This document shows, piece by piece, positions 54,988 to 63,825 of a stretch of 64,000 nucleotides of DNA. The notes beneath the pieces were generated by a model. The model was not told the DNA's origin. It made no database searches and was given only the letters and a program-made list of their open reading frames with translations. Each line of letters opens with the position of its first letter. Position 1 is the stretch's first letter. The position numbers and the translations under genes were made by a program. Origin of the DNA: Planctomycetota bacterium (GTDB taxonomy: Bacteria; Planctomycetota; Planctomycetia; Planctomycetales; Planctomycetaceae); the NCBI GenBank assembly GCA_027623235.1, contig JAQBVJ010000007.1, forward strand, positions 1 to 64,000, written 5' to 3'.

Positions 54988-55578
54988 ATGCAAAAGCGAA
55001 TCGCACTTGCTGTGGCAACGCTGGTTCTGGCTGTCGGCCAGGCCGGGTTCGCCGCCGACAAATTCGCAACCGACAAATTCCCCGCCGAGCTGCCTCCGAC
55101 GGTCGGGCTTGCCACATTCGAAGACGGGACGCTGATCCTGGTGGAACGGCAGCGACGCTATGTCGAGGAAGAATACACGGCGAAAATTCCGATCATTCAG
55201 ATCGTCGACGGGTGGGCGGTCACGACGTTTCGCTCAGAAACGCGGACACGACGGCTCCCCGTCAACGAGATGTTCTGCAGGAAGCTGAAGCCGGAGTCAT
55301 TTTTTCTGTTCGATCTTGCCGGGCAGAAAATTTCCGAGTCAGACTTTGGCGTTCTTCTGAAAACAGCGCGAACCGTTCTGGTCTCGGCGGACGGCTTGCC
55401 CGTCGCGCCGTTCTACCGTTCGATTTACAAGTCGGATGTCCTGGTCGTCATCACGAAGCGGTTGAGGCCAGACCGGGCATCGGAGCCCGGCGAGATTTAC
55501 CCTGCACCAAGTCCGTTTCGAGTTCCGGTCAGGCCGGCAGAATTCAAAGCCGCTCCACCACTTCCCGAGAGCCGATGA
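54988..55578 (+). CDS. Secreted protein of unknown function
   Basis: A 196-residue protein with a Sec signal (residues 1-22, ending GFA-AD) and a short doubled KFATDKF. The core is beta-rich (TFEDGTLILVERQRRYVEEE, IIQIVDGWAVTTFRSETRTR) and ends in a Pro-rich tail. I do not recognise it. Its last codons overlap the start of the next gene (ATGA at 55575-55578), so the two proteins are probably made together. Confidence 0.72.
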   Translation: MQKRIALAVATLVLAVGQAGFAADKFATDKFPAELPPTVGLATFEDGTLILVERQRRYVEEEYTAKIPIIQIVDGWAVTTFRSETRTRRLPVNEMFCRKLKPESFFLFDLAGQKISESDFGVLLKTARTVLVSADGLPVAPFYRSIYKSDVLVVITKRLRPDRASEPGEIYPAPSPFRVPVRPAEFKAAPPLPESR

Positions 55579-57323
55579 GCACGTTGCCAGACAAGCTGAC
55601 TTGCGGGAACGGGCACACGTTCTCTCTGCCCGACGAGGCGGGATCCGACGAAGAGATTCCGTGCCCGGAATGCGGAGAATCCGTGCCGCGAGCTGCGAAA
55701 CGGGAGTCACGCACGGGAGGCAAAGGCCGCAGTCTGTGGGCCGTCATGCAAAGTGGTGGTGAGCCAGCGGACACGGTCGAATCGAAAAACGAAACCCCCT
55801 CAGTGAAGACGGCAACTCCTGCGGCAAAGTCGAAATGGAATGTTGTCGAGCCTGCAAGCGATGTTTCAACGGAAGGCGATTCCGATGCCGACGCGTCGGA
55901 ACAAGTCGACATTGAATTCCGTGAAACCGAGTCCTCGCCGGAGAACTCTCAGGAAGAACGTCCACGCGGTTTGTGGGCGATGATGGGACAGGGGCCGCAG
56001 ACAATATCGCCGGTCGAATCATCCCCGAACAACGCGGATGAGGTCCGCGAAACGGCGGACGATGAAGGAGCGAGTCTCGAAGAACTGCTGGACGGCGATG
56101 GCGATTTCGAAGTGCGCCGCGGATCCGATGGAGAAGTCCCGACTTCGGCGGGCGAATCTCGACCGCCGAGAGACACACGCTCGAGTTCCGAACCGAATGG
56201 ACTCAACACGAGTCGGGATGATTCCGAAGACGACCTTCTCAGTGACGACCTTCTCAGTGACGACCAGGAAGAAGAAGACGGCTGGGAAGTCGATGAGTAC
56301 GACGAAGACGACGCCGAGTCGGTCGCGGCCACATCTCTCGCTGGATCAGCCATCGAGGTTCCATTGCCGGACGGGCCCGTCGTCATTCCGGGAGCCCAAA
56401 CGGCCGTGCTGGCTCTTGGCTTCGGCGTGGCTGCGTTTGTGTTTGCCGGCCTCAATCTGCTGCCGGAATTCTGGGCGAAGATTCCCTCGTCCGTCGCCGG
56501 GCTCGCGGCACTCGTTTGGGGTTACCAGTCGCTCAACGAAAGCCGCCGGTCTGTGGATCGAGCCAGGCTGCAATTGATGGCGGGTGCCGGACTGGCGTGC
56601 GGCCTGATCGGCATGTTCGCCGGACCGCTGGCACTGAACGCGGTTGGCGATGGCTGGCGCGAGGAACAACTGCGCGGTGCGATCACAAAAAACCTGAAGG
56701 CGATTGGTGAGGGTGTCGAGGTTTTCTACGAGCAACACGGAGCGTTTCCGAGGGCGACGTACGTTGTCGACGGAAACGTTGACGTGCCAATGCACAGCTG
56801 GATGTCGGCTCTGCTGCCACACATGGGCTACAACGAGCTCGCGCTGGGCATTGATCGGAAAAAGCCCTACGACGATCCCGCAAACTTCAACGCGATGAGC
56901 ACGATCGTGCCGACGTTTCTCGTTCCCAACGTCGACCATCAGCCGACACTGCGAGGGCTCGCCACAGCTCACTTTGCCGGTGTCGGCGGCGAGACGCTGA
57001 CCGATGCCGGTCAGGTGGACGTCGGTGTTTTTTCCCGCGGAATGACCATCACGCGGGACATGCTCACCGACGGAGCCTCGCAGACCATGCTGGCGGGCGA
57101 GATCACTCGGGCACTGCCGGCCTGGGGCGAACCGGGCAACTGGCGAACGATCGGCCGCGGTCTCAACCGGCAGGTTTCGGGCTTCGGCAACTCGGCCGGT
57201 ACGGGAGCTCATTTTCTGATGGCCGACGGCAGCGTGAAGTTCTTTCCCAACTCTACGTCGCGGGATGTTCTGGTCCGGCTGAGCACTCGGAACGGCGGCG
57301 ATCCGGTTGCCGTTCCGGAATAG
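55575..57323 (+). CDS. Zinc-ribbon, acidic-linker protein with DUF1559-like domain
   Basis: A 582-residue protein of three parts. Residues ~8-36 form a zinc ribbon of the C-GNGH...CPEC type. Residues ~60-260 are a long acidic, low-complexity linker with a 15-base tandem duplication encoding DLLSD twice. Membrane helices follow (AVLALGFGVAAFVFAGLNLL and two more), then from about 365 an exported DUF1559-like region: ITKNLKAIGEGVEVFYEQHG, TDGASQTMLAGEIT, and GTGAHFLMADGSVKFF near the end. ATG 55575 overlaps the previous gene; a much longer frame upstream has no support. DUF1559 proteins usually have an N-terminal pilin-like helix, so this arrangement is unusual. Confidence 0.85.
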   Translation: MSTLPDKLTCGNGHTFSLPDEAGSDEEIPCPECGESVPRAAKRESRTGGKGRSLWAVMQSGGEPADTVESKNETPSVKTATPAAKSKWNVVEPASDVSTEGDSDADASEQVDIEFRETESSPENSQEERPRGLWAMMGQGPQTISPVESSPNNADEVRETADDEGASLEELLDGDGDFEVRRGSDGEVPTSAGESRPPRDTRSSSEPNGLNTSRDDSEDDLLSDDLLSDDQEEEDGWEVDEYDEDDAESVAATSLAGSAIEVPLPDGPVVIPGAQTAVLALGFGVAAFVFAGLNLLPEFWAKIPSSVAGLAALVWGYQSLNESRRSVDRARLQLMAGAGLACGLIGMFAGPLALNAVGDGWREEQLRGAITKNLKAIGEGVEVFYEQHGAFPRATYVVDGNVDVPMHSWMSALLPHMGYNELALGIDRKKPYDDPANFNAMSTIVPTFLVPNVDHQPTLRGLATAHFAGVGGETLTDAGQVDVGVFSRGMTITRDMLTDGASQTMLAGEITRALPAWGEPGNWRTIGRGLNRQVSGFGNSAGTGAHFLMADGSVKFFPNSTSRDVLVRLSTRNGGDPVAVPE

Positions 57324-57534
57324 GCACTGGCTCAACACTCCAAACTGGCCGAGGGACCCTGTTCCGGCGGGACGGTATCCAATCCAGTTTGTTTTCGGAA
57401 ATGAGGATTCGGAACCCGCCGCTTCACTTGTGGCAGCGTCAATCGGAACCTCACGCCGGATTCGTAGCCCAGCGAAAAATAAGACACCTTGGAAACGGTG
57501 GTCTTGGAAATCTCGTTTTTCCTCCGGAATCTTC

Positions 57535-58674
57535 CTATTCCGAGTCCGGACGCGGGATCAGGTCCATCGTGATTGTTTTCTTCGCACCCTCGCGCCAGAC
57601 CACCAGGCTGACCGTTTTCCCCACTGGAGAAAGACTGACCAGATTGATCAGGTGGCTTTCGTCGCGCACTTCCCGGCCGTCGAACTGCAGCACGACGTCG
57701 TTGTACATGAGCTGAGCCCTGGCAGCGGGAGTATTCGGGTAGACCTCAAGAACTCGGGCGCCGGAGACGCGGAACAGGTCGAGTGCTCTGGCGGTTTCGA
57801 AGTCGAATTCCGAATCGAGTTTGACTCCAAGGTAGGCGCGTTTGACCTCACCGTATTCAAGCAGGTGGTCCGCGACGTGGTGGACGAGGTTGCTGGGGAT
57901 GCTGAATCCGATTCCCTCGTTGCCGCCATGAGTCGACGCGATGGCCGTGTTGATCCCGATGAGCTGGCCTTTGAGATTGATGAGCGGTCCGCCGCTGTTG
58001 CCCGGGTTGATCGCCGCGTCGGTCTGCAGGAAGTCCTGATTGATGACGCTGGTTTTCGCACCGATGCCGAGCGAGCTGCGGCCGCGGGCACTGATGATGC
58101 CCATCGTGACGGACTGGCTCAGCCCGAACGGACTTCCGCAGGCCAGCACGATGTTGCCGATTTCAATCTGGTCCGAGTCGCCCCAGCGGACGGAATTTAC
58201 GTTCGTTGAGTCAATTTCCATCACCGCGACATCGCTGTAAGGATCTTCCCAGACACGCGTCGGGTTGATGACTCGCCCATCGTGAATATGAATCGCGATC
58301 TGATCGAGCTTCGGCAGCGCGTCGTGAATGACGTGGCGGTTTGTGACGACGTAGTTTCCGCTTCGCTTCGGGCTGGTGATGATGACACCGGACCCGGTTT
58401 CCTCAACACGGCCTCGCGAGGCAACTCGGCGAATGCTCTGAATGTGGACGACGCAGGGCATCACCACTTTCGAGATCTTCGCGAGGAATTCGCTGGTCTC
58501 GGCGAGCGACGAGGTTTCGGCATCGAGCTCGCGGTAGATCGCGTCCACTTCGGTTTTCGAAATGGAGTCTGCCTGGGCAGCACCCGAAGTGCCGAGTGAT
58601 GCGATGCCGGCACCAAAGCCGATGCCGGCTCCCAGTACAGCGGCGATTGTCAGGGTCGAACGAAGCGTACTCAT
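57535..58674 (-). CDS. HtrA/DegP-family serine protease with one PDZ domain
   Basis: Periplasmic trypsin-like protease of 379 residues with an N-terminal hydrophobic signal or anchor (about 8-28). The catalytic triad is clear: His114 in VVTNRHVIHD, Asp148 in YSDVAVMEID and Ser227 in AINPGNSGGPL. One PDZ domain follows (about 275-365, with VLEVYPNTPAARAQLMYNDV). Family members degrade or refold damaged envelope proteins. It converges with the DUF1559-like gene across about 210 bases in which I see nothing. Start ATG clear. Confidence 0.93.
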   Translation of the reverse strand: MSTLRSTLTIAAVLGAGIGFGAGIASLGTSGAAQADSISKTEVDAIYRELDAETSSLAETSEFLAKISKVVMPCVVHIQSIRRVASRGRVEETGSGVIITSPKRSGNYVVTNRHVIHDALPKLDQIAIHIHDGRVINPTRVWEDPYSDVAVMEIDSTNVNSVRWGDSDQIEIGNIVLACGSPFGLSQSVTMGIISARGRSSLGIGAKTSVINQDFLQTDAAINPGNSGGPLINLKGQLIGINTAIASTHGGNEGIGFSIPSNLVHHVADHLLEYGEVKRAYLGVKLDSEFDFETARALDLFRVSGARVLEVYPNTPAARAQLMYNDVVLQFDGREVRDESHLINLVSLSPVGKTVSLVVWREGAKKTITMDLIPRPDSE

Positions 58675-58726
58675 GACTGATCCCTCCCGGAGCAGTTGTC
58701 TGCCGCGGTCAACAGTTGATTCACGT

Positions 58727-59170
58727 TCAACGATCGATGTTTAAATCGTCGATGGTCAGTTCCCGGTCGCTTTCAAAACGGCCTTCGTATTCGCAGGCGC
58801 CGCTCCAGTCGACTTCACCGCCGCCGGAACGGCCGATTTCTTCGTCATCCCGCTGACAGGTCACACAAAGAACGCTGAAGGGCAACGCCTGGAGCCGGGC
58901 AATCGGAATATTCGTGTCGCAACGCTCGCAGACTCCGTACCGTCCCTCACGAATCATGAGGATTGCCCGCTCGCAGAATCGCAGTTCGCGGGTTTCCAGC
59001 GACGCCAGTTGCGAGTTCAGTTCGCTCGCTGCACCGTCGCTTGCCGCATCACACAGATCGCCGACGTCGGTCGGAGCCGGTTTCTTGTCGCCGTTGAGCT
59101 TGTCCCGCAAAGTCTCTCGCCGCGAGGTCAACCGCTGGTGAAGCCGAAGCAGTGCGTCTTTTCTGGACAT
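58727..59170 (-). CDS. DksA/TraR-type C4 zinc-finger protein
   Basis: A 147-residue cytoplasmic protein. After a coiled-coil-like N-terminus (RKDALLRLHQRLTSRRETLR) it has the DksA/TraR zinc finger CERC-x17-CVTC (GRYGVCERCDTNIPIARLQA). Family members bind the RNA polymerase secondary channel and modulate transcription, sometimes with ppGpp. The acidic tip DxxDxA of classical DksA is replaced by DLCDAASDGA, still acidic, so activity is plausible. The C-terminal tail is acidic and unusual. It precedes the HtrA gene on the same strand, 52 bases apart. Confidence 0.88.
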   Translation of the reverse strand: MSRKDALLRLHQRLTSRRETLRDKLNGDKKPAPTDVGDLCDAASDGAASELNSQLASLETRELRFCERAILMIREGRYGVCERCDTNIPIARLQALPFSVLCVTCQRDDEEIGRSGGGEVDWSGACEYEGRFESDRELTIDDLNIDR

Positions 59171-59500
59171 GGCGTTTTCCTGAGGGTGCCTTCTGCTCGC
59201 CCGTCCCGCACAAGTGATACAACCGTCTGTTTCTGGCGGGAGGAGCCATCGAACTATACGTCCGGTTTTCCGGGCGCCTGCTGCCGTGTCGGACTTTCCG
59301 GAGAGTTCACCTCACAGCCGCCGCCCGATTCGGCAGGCGCCGCAGAACCGTTTTGACTGGTGGAGAGGCCGAGGCTCAGTTCTTTCTGCAGCGAACGGCC
59401 AGAGAAGGTGACCTTCGGCCTGGTTTGTGTATAAACCGTGCTGTCTGGTGATTTTCAGATTCTGCAATTCGAAACTGGCCACCTGCCAGCGGAGCGCCGC

Positions 59501-60004
59501 GTGAGCGACCTCAGTCAACTTTCCCACGATCCCGATTTCTCGCCGGTCGAGAAGTTTCGAGAATTTCTGCTGACGAAGAATCTGCGGACGACTCGTGAGC
59601 GGGAGATCATCGTCGACGAAGTGTTCTCCGATCACGAGCACTTTGATACGGACGAAATCGTCGCCCGGCTTGGAAATCGCACGGACAGCAAGCGAGTCAG
59701 CCGGTCGTCCGTTTACCGCACGCTCGATCTGATGGAGCAGGCCGGGCTGCTCCGTAAAGTCGCTCGCCCCAACGGCCGCGAAGTTTACGAGCACGATTAC
59801 GGGTACCCTCAGCACGACCACATGATTTGCGCCAAGTGCGGCGAGCTGATCGAGTTTCACAACGACGAGATCTCGGAGCTCATCGAAAAGATCGCTTCGG
59901 CCGAGGGATTCTTGAGAACCGGCCACCGCCTGGAAGTTTACGGCACGTGTGAATCCTGCCGCCGCGGCCCGCGCCGCAAAATCAGCAAACTGGATTTGAT
60001 CTGA
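59501..60004 (+). CDS. Fur-family transcriptional regulator
   Basis: Metal-sensing repressor of 167 residues. The N-terminal winged helix has the family pattern LRTTREREIIVDEVFSDHEH and SRSSVYRTLDLMEQAGLL. The dimer domain has HDHMICAKCGELIEFHNDEI and CESCRRG, giving the two CxxC pairs of a structural zinc site. I start it at GTG 59501, with GGAG six bases upstream; the longer frame reads 21 further residues of no family character. Fur, Zur or PerR cannot be told apart from these residues. No Fur-box palindrome is obvious in the window. Confidence 0.94.
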   Translation: MSDLSQLSHDPDFSPVEKFREFLLTKNLRTTREREIIVDEVFSDHEHFDTDEIVARLGNRTDSKRVSRSSVYRTLDLMEQAGLLRKVARPNGREVYEHDYGYPQHDHMICAKCGELIEFHNDEISELIEKIASAEGFLRTGHRLEVYGTCESCRRGPRRKISKLDLI

Positions 60005-60058
60005 GTCGTCGCCGTTTTACCCGTCGCCACAGGCGAGGTTTGCTCCGCGACCTTGCTG

Positions 60059-61045
60059 TCACCCCAGCAGTTCCTGAATCTCTTCCGGAGTGAACGGCTT
60101 TGCGAGCCGAGCGCCGACCTGGCTCACGACTCGCGCGGCGGCGTGCGAGGCGAGGTGGCCGGCCTGCTTCCAGGTCAAGCCATTGGTGATGCCGTACAGA
60201 AGCCCGGCCGCGTACATGTCTCCCGCTCCGGTTGTGTCGACCGCCTCGACCGAAACGCCTTCGATCGGGATCAGCCGATTTCCTTCCATCAGGATCGACC
60301 CGTCCGGGCCGAGAGTCAGCGCGACGGCCGCGGCGCGATCGTGAATAAACTTCGCACAGTCCGCCGGATCGTGAAGCTGCGTTAAGGCTCGCGCTTCTTC
60401 GAGGTTGCAGAACAGCAGGTCGACTGGCCCGTCGATCAGTTCAAGAATCTCGTCGCGACACATGTTGACCACGAAGGGGTCTGACACTGTCAGCGCGACT
60501 TTGACTCCGTGCCGCACGGCGTACTCAATCGACTTGAGGGCTGCCGCTTTGGTGGACTCACCGGCGAAGAGGTAGCCCTCGATGTAGATGTACTCGGCCT
60601 TGCGGATTTCTTCCTCGTCAATGTCGTCCGGCGAAAGCGTTCCGGACACTGCCACGGTCGTCAGCATCGTTCGCTGCGCGTCGTCGGTGATCAGGACGAC
60701 GCAGGTTCCTGACTGACCTTCGCTGGCCGGCGGCACCTCGATCGCCACGCCGAGATCCCGCATGTCCTGCAGGAAGAAGTTGCCCACCTCATCGTCTGCG
60801 ACCTTGCCGGCGAACGCGCCTGTGCCGCCAAACTGAGCGACGCCGATCACCGTATTTGCGGCCGAGCCGCCGGCACCCCGGCTCAGCGGAATCCCATCCA
60901 GCGCCGCGAGGACACGCTGCTGAGTCGCCTCATCGATCAGCGTCATGAAGCCTTTTGAAAAATCCAGTTTCTCAAGAATCTCGTCGCTGACCTGCGCCTG
61001 AATATCGACGAGGGCGTTTCCAATTCCGTAAACGTTGCAGGTCAT
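60059..61045 (-). CDS. PfkB-family sugar or adenosine kinase
   Basis: A 328-residue kinase of the PfkB/ribokinase family. The first signature region [20 protein letters not shown] and the second [16 protein letters not shown] with the catalytic Asp are intact. The N-terminus [10 protein letters not shown] and [10 protein letters not shown] are typical of the adenosine-kinase-like group common in bacteria. Substrate could be adenosine, inosine-guanosine or a sugar. Start ATG clear; its upstream gap holds an inverted repeat. Confidence 0.92.
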   Translation of the reverse strand: MTCNVYGIGNALVDIQAQVSDEILEKLDFSKGFMTLIDEATQQRVLAALDGIPLSRGAGGSAANTVIGVAQFGGTGAFAGKVADDEVGNFFLQDMRDLGVAIEVPPASEGQSGTCVVLITDDAQRTMLTTVAVSGTLSPDDIDEEEIRKAEYIYIEGYLFAGESTKAAALKSIEYAVRHGVKVALTVSDPFVVNMCRDEILELIDGPVDLLFCNLEEARALTQLHDPADCAKFIHDRAAAVALTLGPDGSILMEGNRLIPIEGVSVEAVDTTGAGDMYAAGLLYGITNGLTWKQAGHLASHAAARVVSQVGARLAKPFTPEEIQELLG

Positions 61046-61077
61046 GAGGGGCTTTCATTCTGAGTGTTCTTGCCTGG

Positions 61078-61193
61078 CAGACTCTGACGCAAAAGTCGCT
61101 CAGACGCAGAGGATGCGCAAGAACGAACGACCGAATCTTTGCGCGTCCTCTGCGACTTCGTGCTTCTGCGACTTCGCGCCTCTGCGTCAAGAT
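61078..61193. repeat. GACGCAGAGG-type inverted repeat
   Basis: Arms such as gcagactctgacgcaaaag, cagacgcagaggatgcgcaa and the opposite ctttgcgcgtcctctgcg, with more at cgcgcctctgcgtcaa. The inner part ctctgcgacttcgtgcttctgcgacttcgcgcctctgcg is also partly tandem. It fills the gap between the isochorismatase-family gene and the PfkB gene. Confidence 0.7.
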
Positions 61194-61203
61194 GAGCACA
61201 AGC

Positions 61204-61770
61204 CTATTTAACGAGCCGGCTGATTTCTTTGAACTCTGGCGCGGCGGCGGTCTGGCAAAGCTCGAAAAGAATCGACTCAGTCGTCGTGATGACGGCTCCG
61301 GATTCGGCCATGCGCTGCAGCGCGACTTCGTAATCGAACGATCGGCGGCTGCTCACGGCGTCGGCCGGGATGTAAACGCGAAAGCCGTAGGCCAGCAGGT
61401 CGAGGGCCGTCTGCAGGATGCAGACGTGAGTCTCGATGCCGGCCACGATGACTCGCGAGCGACCGTCGGGTTCGTGACCGGACTCAGCCCAGTCGAGCGC
61501 GTTGAGGCAGCTGAAGTCGAGCTTCTCTGGAATTTTGCCTTCGAGATGCGCAGCGATTGCAGGGATCGTGGAGCCGAGCCCTTTCGGGTATTGCTCGGTG
61601 GCAGAGATCGGGATGCCAAGAATCTTTGCGCCGCTCATCAGCTTGACGCAGTTCTCGATGACGTCCTCGATTTCGTCGATCACCGGGACGAATTTCTCCT
61701 GCATATCGACGATCAGGAGTCGCGTGTCTTCCCGGGAAGCGAGTTCGAGGCTGCGGGGGAGGTTTGGCAT
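61204..61770 (-). CDS. Isochorismatase-family hydrolase
   Basis: A 188-residue cysteine hydrolase of the isochorismatase superfamily. The triad can be placed at Asp22 in LLIVDMQEKFV, the Lys in IPEKLDFSCLNA and the Cys in VAGIETHVCILQTALDLL. The cis-peptide/active-site loop VAGIETHVC is well conserved. Substrates in the family include isochorismate, nicotinamide and N-carbamoyl compounds; this compact form is often called a 'cysteine hydrolase' with no known substrate. It follows the vsr gene on the same strand, 12 bases apart, so they may be cotranscribed. Confidence 0.9.
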   Translation of the reverse strand: MPNLPRSLELASREDTRLLIVDMQEKFVPVIDEIEDVIENCVKLMSGAKILGIPISATEQYPKGLGSTIPAIAAHLEGKIPEKLDFSCLNALDWAESGHEPDGRSRVIVAGIETHVCILQTALDLLAYGFRVYIPADAVSSRRSFDYEVALQRMAESGAVITTTESILFELCQTAAAPEFKEISRLVK

Positions 61771-61782
61771 GAAGGGATCATC

Positions 61783-62184
61783 CTAAAGAACGTTTTCCAG
61801 CAACTCCCGGAGTTTGTCTTCGTCTTTCGTTTCACATTCCCAGACGACGAGGACTCGCCACCCGAGTGCCGTGAGCTGCTGTTCGACTTCCGCGTGTCGC
61901 TCGACGTTGCGCTGGAATTTGTTCTTCCAGAACGCGACGCGGGATTTCGGAGTGTACGCAAACTGGCACTCGGGATGCCGGTGCCAGAAACAGCCATGCA
62001 CGAAAACGACCGTTTCGTACCTGGGCAGCACGATGTCCGGTTTGCCGGGCAAGTCTTTGCGGTGCAGCCGGAAGCGGTAGCCCATGCGGTGCAGAACGGA
62101 CCGCACACGAACCTCGGGCTTCGTGTTTGCCCCGCGGATCCGTGACATGTTCCAGCTGCGGTGCTCTTTGGTGAGGCTGTCCAT
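61783..62184 (-). CDS. vsr: Very short patch repair endonuclease
   Basis: A 133-residue Vsr nuclease, which nicks DNA next to T:G mismatches made by deamination of 5-methylcytosine. Family features: NMSRIRGANTKPEVRVRSVL, the catalytic Asp50 in KPDIVLPRYETVVFVHGC, and zinc ligands in HGCFWHRHPECQ with Cys in VVWECET. Length is like E. coli Vsr. No cytosine methyltransferase (Dcm-like) is in the window, although Vsr genes normally sit beside one. It lies 12 bases after the hisC stop on the same strand and probably shares its transcript. Confidence 0.93.
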   Translation of the reverse strand: MDSLTKEHRSWNMSRIRGANTKPEVRVRSVLHRMGYRFRLHRKDLPGKPDIVLPRYETVVFVHGCFWHRHPECQFAYTPKSRVAFWKNKFQRNVERHAEVEQQLTALGWRVLVVWECETKDEDKLRELLENVL

Positions 62185-62196
62185 TCGCAGCTCCGG

Positions 62197-63270
62197 CTAT
62201 TTGACGATGCTTGTCAGTTCGGCAAGAAACCGGTTGGTTTCCTCGTCCGTGCCGACCGTGATTCGCAACCCGGTGATCTCTTCCCCGTCGAGTGCATCCG
62301 GGAACTTCATGAACCGGACAAGAATCTTTCGCGACTTCAGTGTCTGGTAAATCTCCTGATGAGATCGTTCCGGGTGAGTCGACCAGACGAAGTTGGCCTG
62401 GCTCTCGACCGCTTCGAACCCGAGTGACCGCAGTTCGGCCGTCAGCCTCGCGCGAGTCGCCCGGATTTTTCGAGTGTTCTTCCGCATCCAGTCCTGGTCC
62501 TGAATCGCCGCGGTGGCAGCGGCAATGGACAGCGTGTTGCAGTTGTAGCTGTCTTTGACTTTCCTCATGCCACTGATGAGGTCCGGGTGAGCCACCGCAA
62601 AACCGAAACGGATGCCGGCCAGGCTGTACGACTTGCTCAGCGTCCGCGTGATGACAATCTGCCGGCCGAGGTCGGACTGCAGGATCTGCCCTCGGTGCGG
62701 CTCGTCGGCAAAATCGCCGTACGCTTCATCGAGGACCAGGACTCCGTTCGGTGAGACGAGGTTGAGGATCTCGTCGCGCGACCACTCGTTGCCCGACGGA
62801 GAATTCGGATTCGGGACCAGGACCAGGCGGCTCTCATTGATGATCGGTCGGACTCGGTCGAAGTCCCACGACCAGTCCTTGTTGAGCTGCAGTCGTTGAT
62901 GCCGCGCTCCCTGAATGTCGGCCAGCGTTTCGTACAGGATGTAGCTCGGGTAGGGGAACGAGACGAGGTCGCCGCCGTCCGCGAAGGACCGCATCAGAAT
63001 CGTCAGGTTCTCGTCGCTGCCGTTCGCGGGCAGGATCCAATCGGCATCGACGTTGAAAAGGGCTCCCGCCGTCTCTCGAAATCTCGTGACCAGCGGATCG
63101 GGATAGATGTTGAGCTTCCCGGCGGCAGCGGCCGCAATGGCCTCGGCGACTCGTGGCGAGGGGGGATACGGATTCTCGTTCGTGTTGAGCTTGATCCAGC
63201 CGGTTTCCTGCGGCTGCTCGCCCGGCAGGTAGCCCTCGATTCGGTCAATTGCAGGACGAAACAGGCTCAT
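62197..63270 (-). CDS. hisC: Histidinol-phosphate aminotransferase
   Basis: PLP enzyme of the histidine pathway (imidazole acetol phosphate to histidinol phosphate), 357 residues. Family features are IKLNTNENPYPPSPRV at the N-terminus, PANGSDENLTILMRSF, the PLP-binding DEAYGDF (Asp181) and the Schiff-base Lys213 in TLSKSYSLAGIRFGFA. The C-terminal SHQEIYQTLKSRKILVRFM fits. No other his genes are near. It is the first gene of a minus-strand group with vsr and the isochorismatase-family gene. A related aromatic-type aminotransferase cannot be fully excluded. Confidence 0.94.
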   Translation of the reverse strand: MSLFRPAIDRIEGYLPGEQPQETGWIKLNTNENPYPPSPRVAEAIAAAAAGKLNIYPDPLVTRFRETAGALFNVDADWILPANGSDENLTILMRSFADGGDLVSFPYPSYILYETLADIQGARHQRLQLNKDWSWDFDRVRPIINESRLVLVPNPNSPSGNEWSRDEILNLVSPNGVLVLDEAYGDFADEPHRGQILQSDLGRQIVITRTLSKSYSLAGIRFGFAVAHPDLISGMRKVKDSYNCNTLSIAAATAAIQDQDWMRKNTRKIRATRARLTAELRSLGFEAVESQANFVWSTHPERSHQEIYQTLKSRKILVRFMKFPDALDGEEITGLRITVGTDEETNRFLAELTSIVK

Positions 63271-63345
63271 CGTGGTGCCTTGCGGGGTCGTTTGAGGTAG
63301 AAGTCGGAGAGCTTAATCGCGACACCAAATCTGAGGAACTGACTG

Positions 63346-63825
63346 ATGCCCGAACCCGAGATGACTCGCACTGAAGAGATTCCGACCGATGCCGAGCGAG
63401 CCTCGCCGTTTCTGGCTCAGCTGGGGGTCTCGCTGGCCGAGCGGAGTGAGGGGCACGCGGTCCTCGAACTGACGGTCGCGGAATCTCATCTGAGGACACG
63501 CGGGATCGCTCATGGCGGAGTCATCGCGTCTCTACTCGACACGGCCATGGGCGTGGCGGTTTCCACGAAAGTTCCCAAAGGCTGCTTTCCCGTGACGGCT
63601 CAGCTGAACGTCAACTTCATTCGACCTGCGTGGAACGGGGAGAAACTGCGAATTCTGGGTAACGTACGGCACTCAGGAAGGACGACTGCGGTCGCAGTGG
63701 GAGAAATTCGGACAAATGCTGACGTCCTTGTCGCGACCTCATCAGGCACGTTTTCTTTCGTCAACGATCCCGATCCTGCGTCGGAACTGCTGGTCCGGAA
63801 ACGGGATACGCCGAGTCAAACTTGA
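63346..63825 (+). CDS. PaaI-family hotdog thioesterase
   Basis: A 159-residue acyl-CoA thioesterase of the hotdog fold. The motif HGGVIASLLDTAMGVAVST, with the HGG turn and the catalytic Asp, and VTAQLNVNFIRPAWNGEKL are hallmarks of the PaaI/YdiI branch. GAGGAA stands eight bases before the ATG; another ATG five codons in is possible. It starts 75 bases from the divergent hisC gene. The last ~175 bases of the window after it show no gene; a GGCCCT/AGGGCC hairpin near 63939-63956 may end the transcript. Confidence 0.9.
   Translation: MPEPEMTRTEEIPTDAERASPFLAQLGVSLAERSEGHAVLELTVAESHLRTRGIAHGGVIASLLDTAMGVAVSTKVPKGCFPVTAQLNVNFIRPAWNGEKLRILGNVRHSGRTTAVAVGEIRTNADVLVATSSGTFSFVNDPDPASELLVRKRDTPSQT

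Noticed and set aside
54855-55574. Extended N-terminus of the zinc-ribbon/DUF1559 frame
   Set aside because: It would overlap two other good genes and is Arg-rich without domains; ATG 55575 is coupled to the preceding gene.
56346-57338. A 330-codon minus-strand frame opposite the DUF1559-like gene
   Set aside because: The plus strand has recognisable domains and a coupled start; the minus frame is a compositional shadow.
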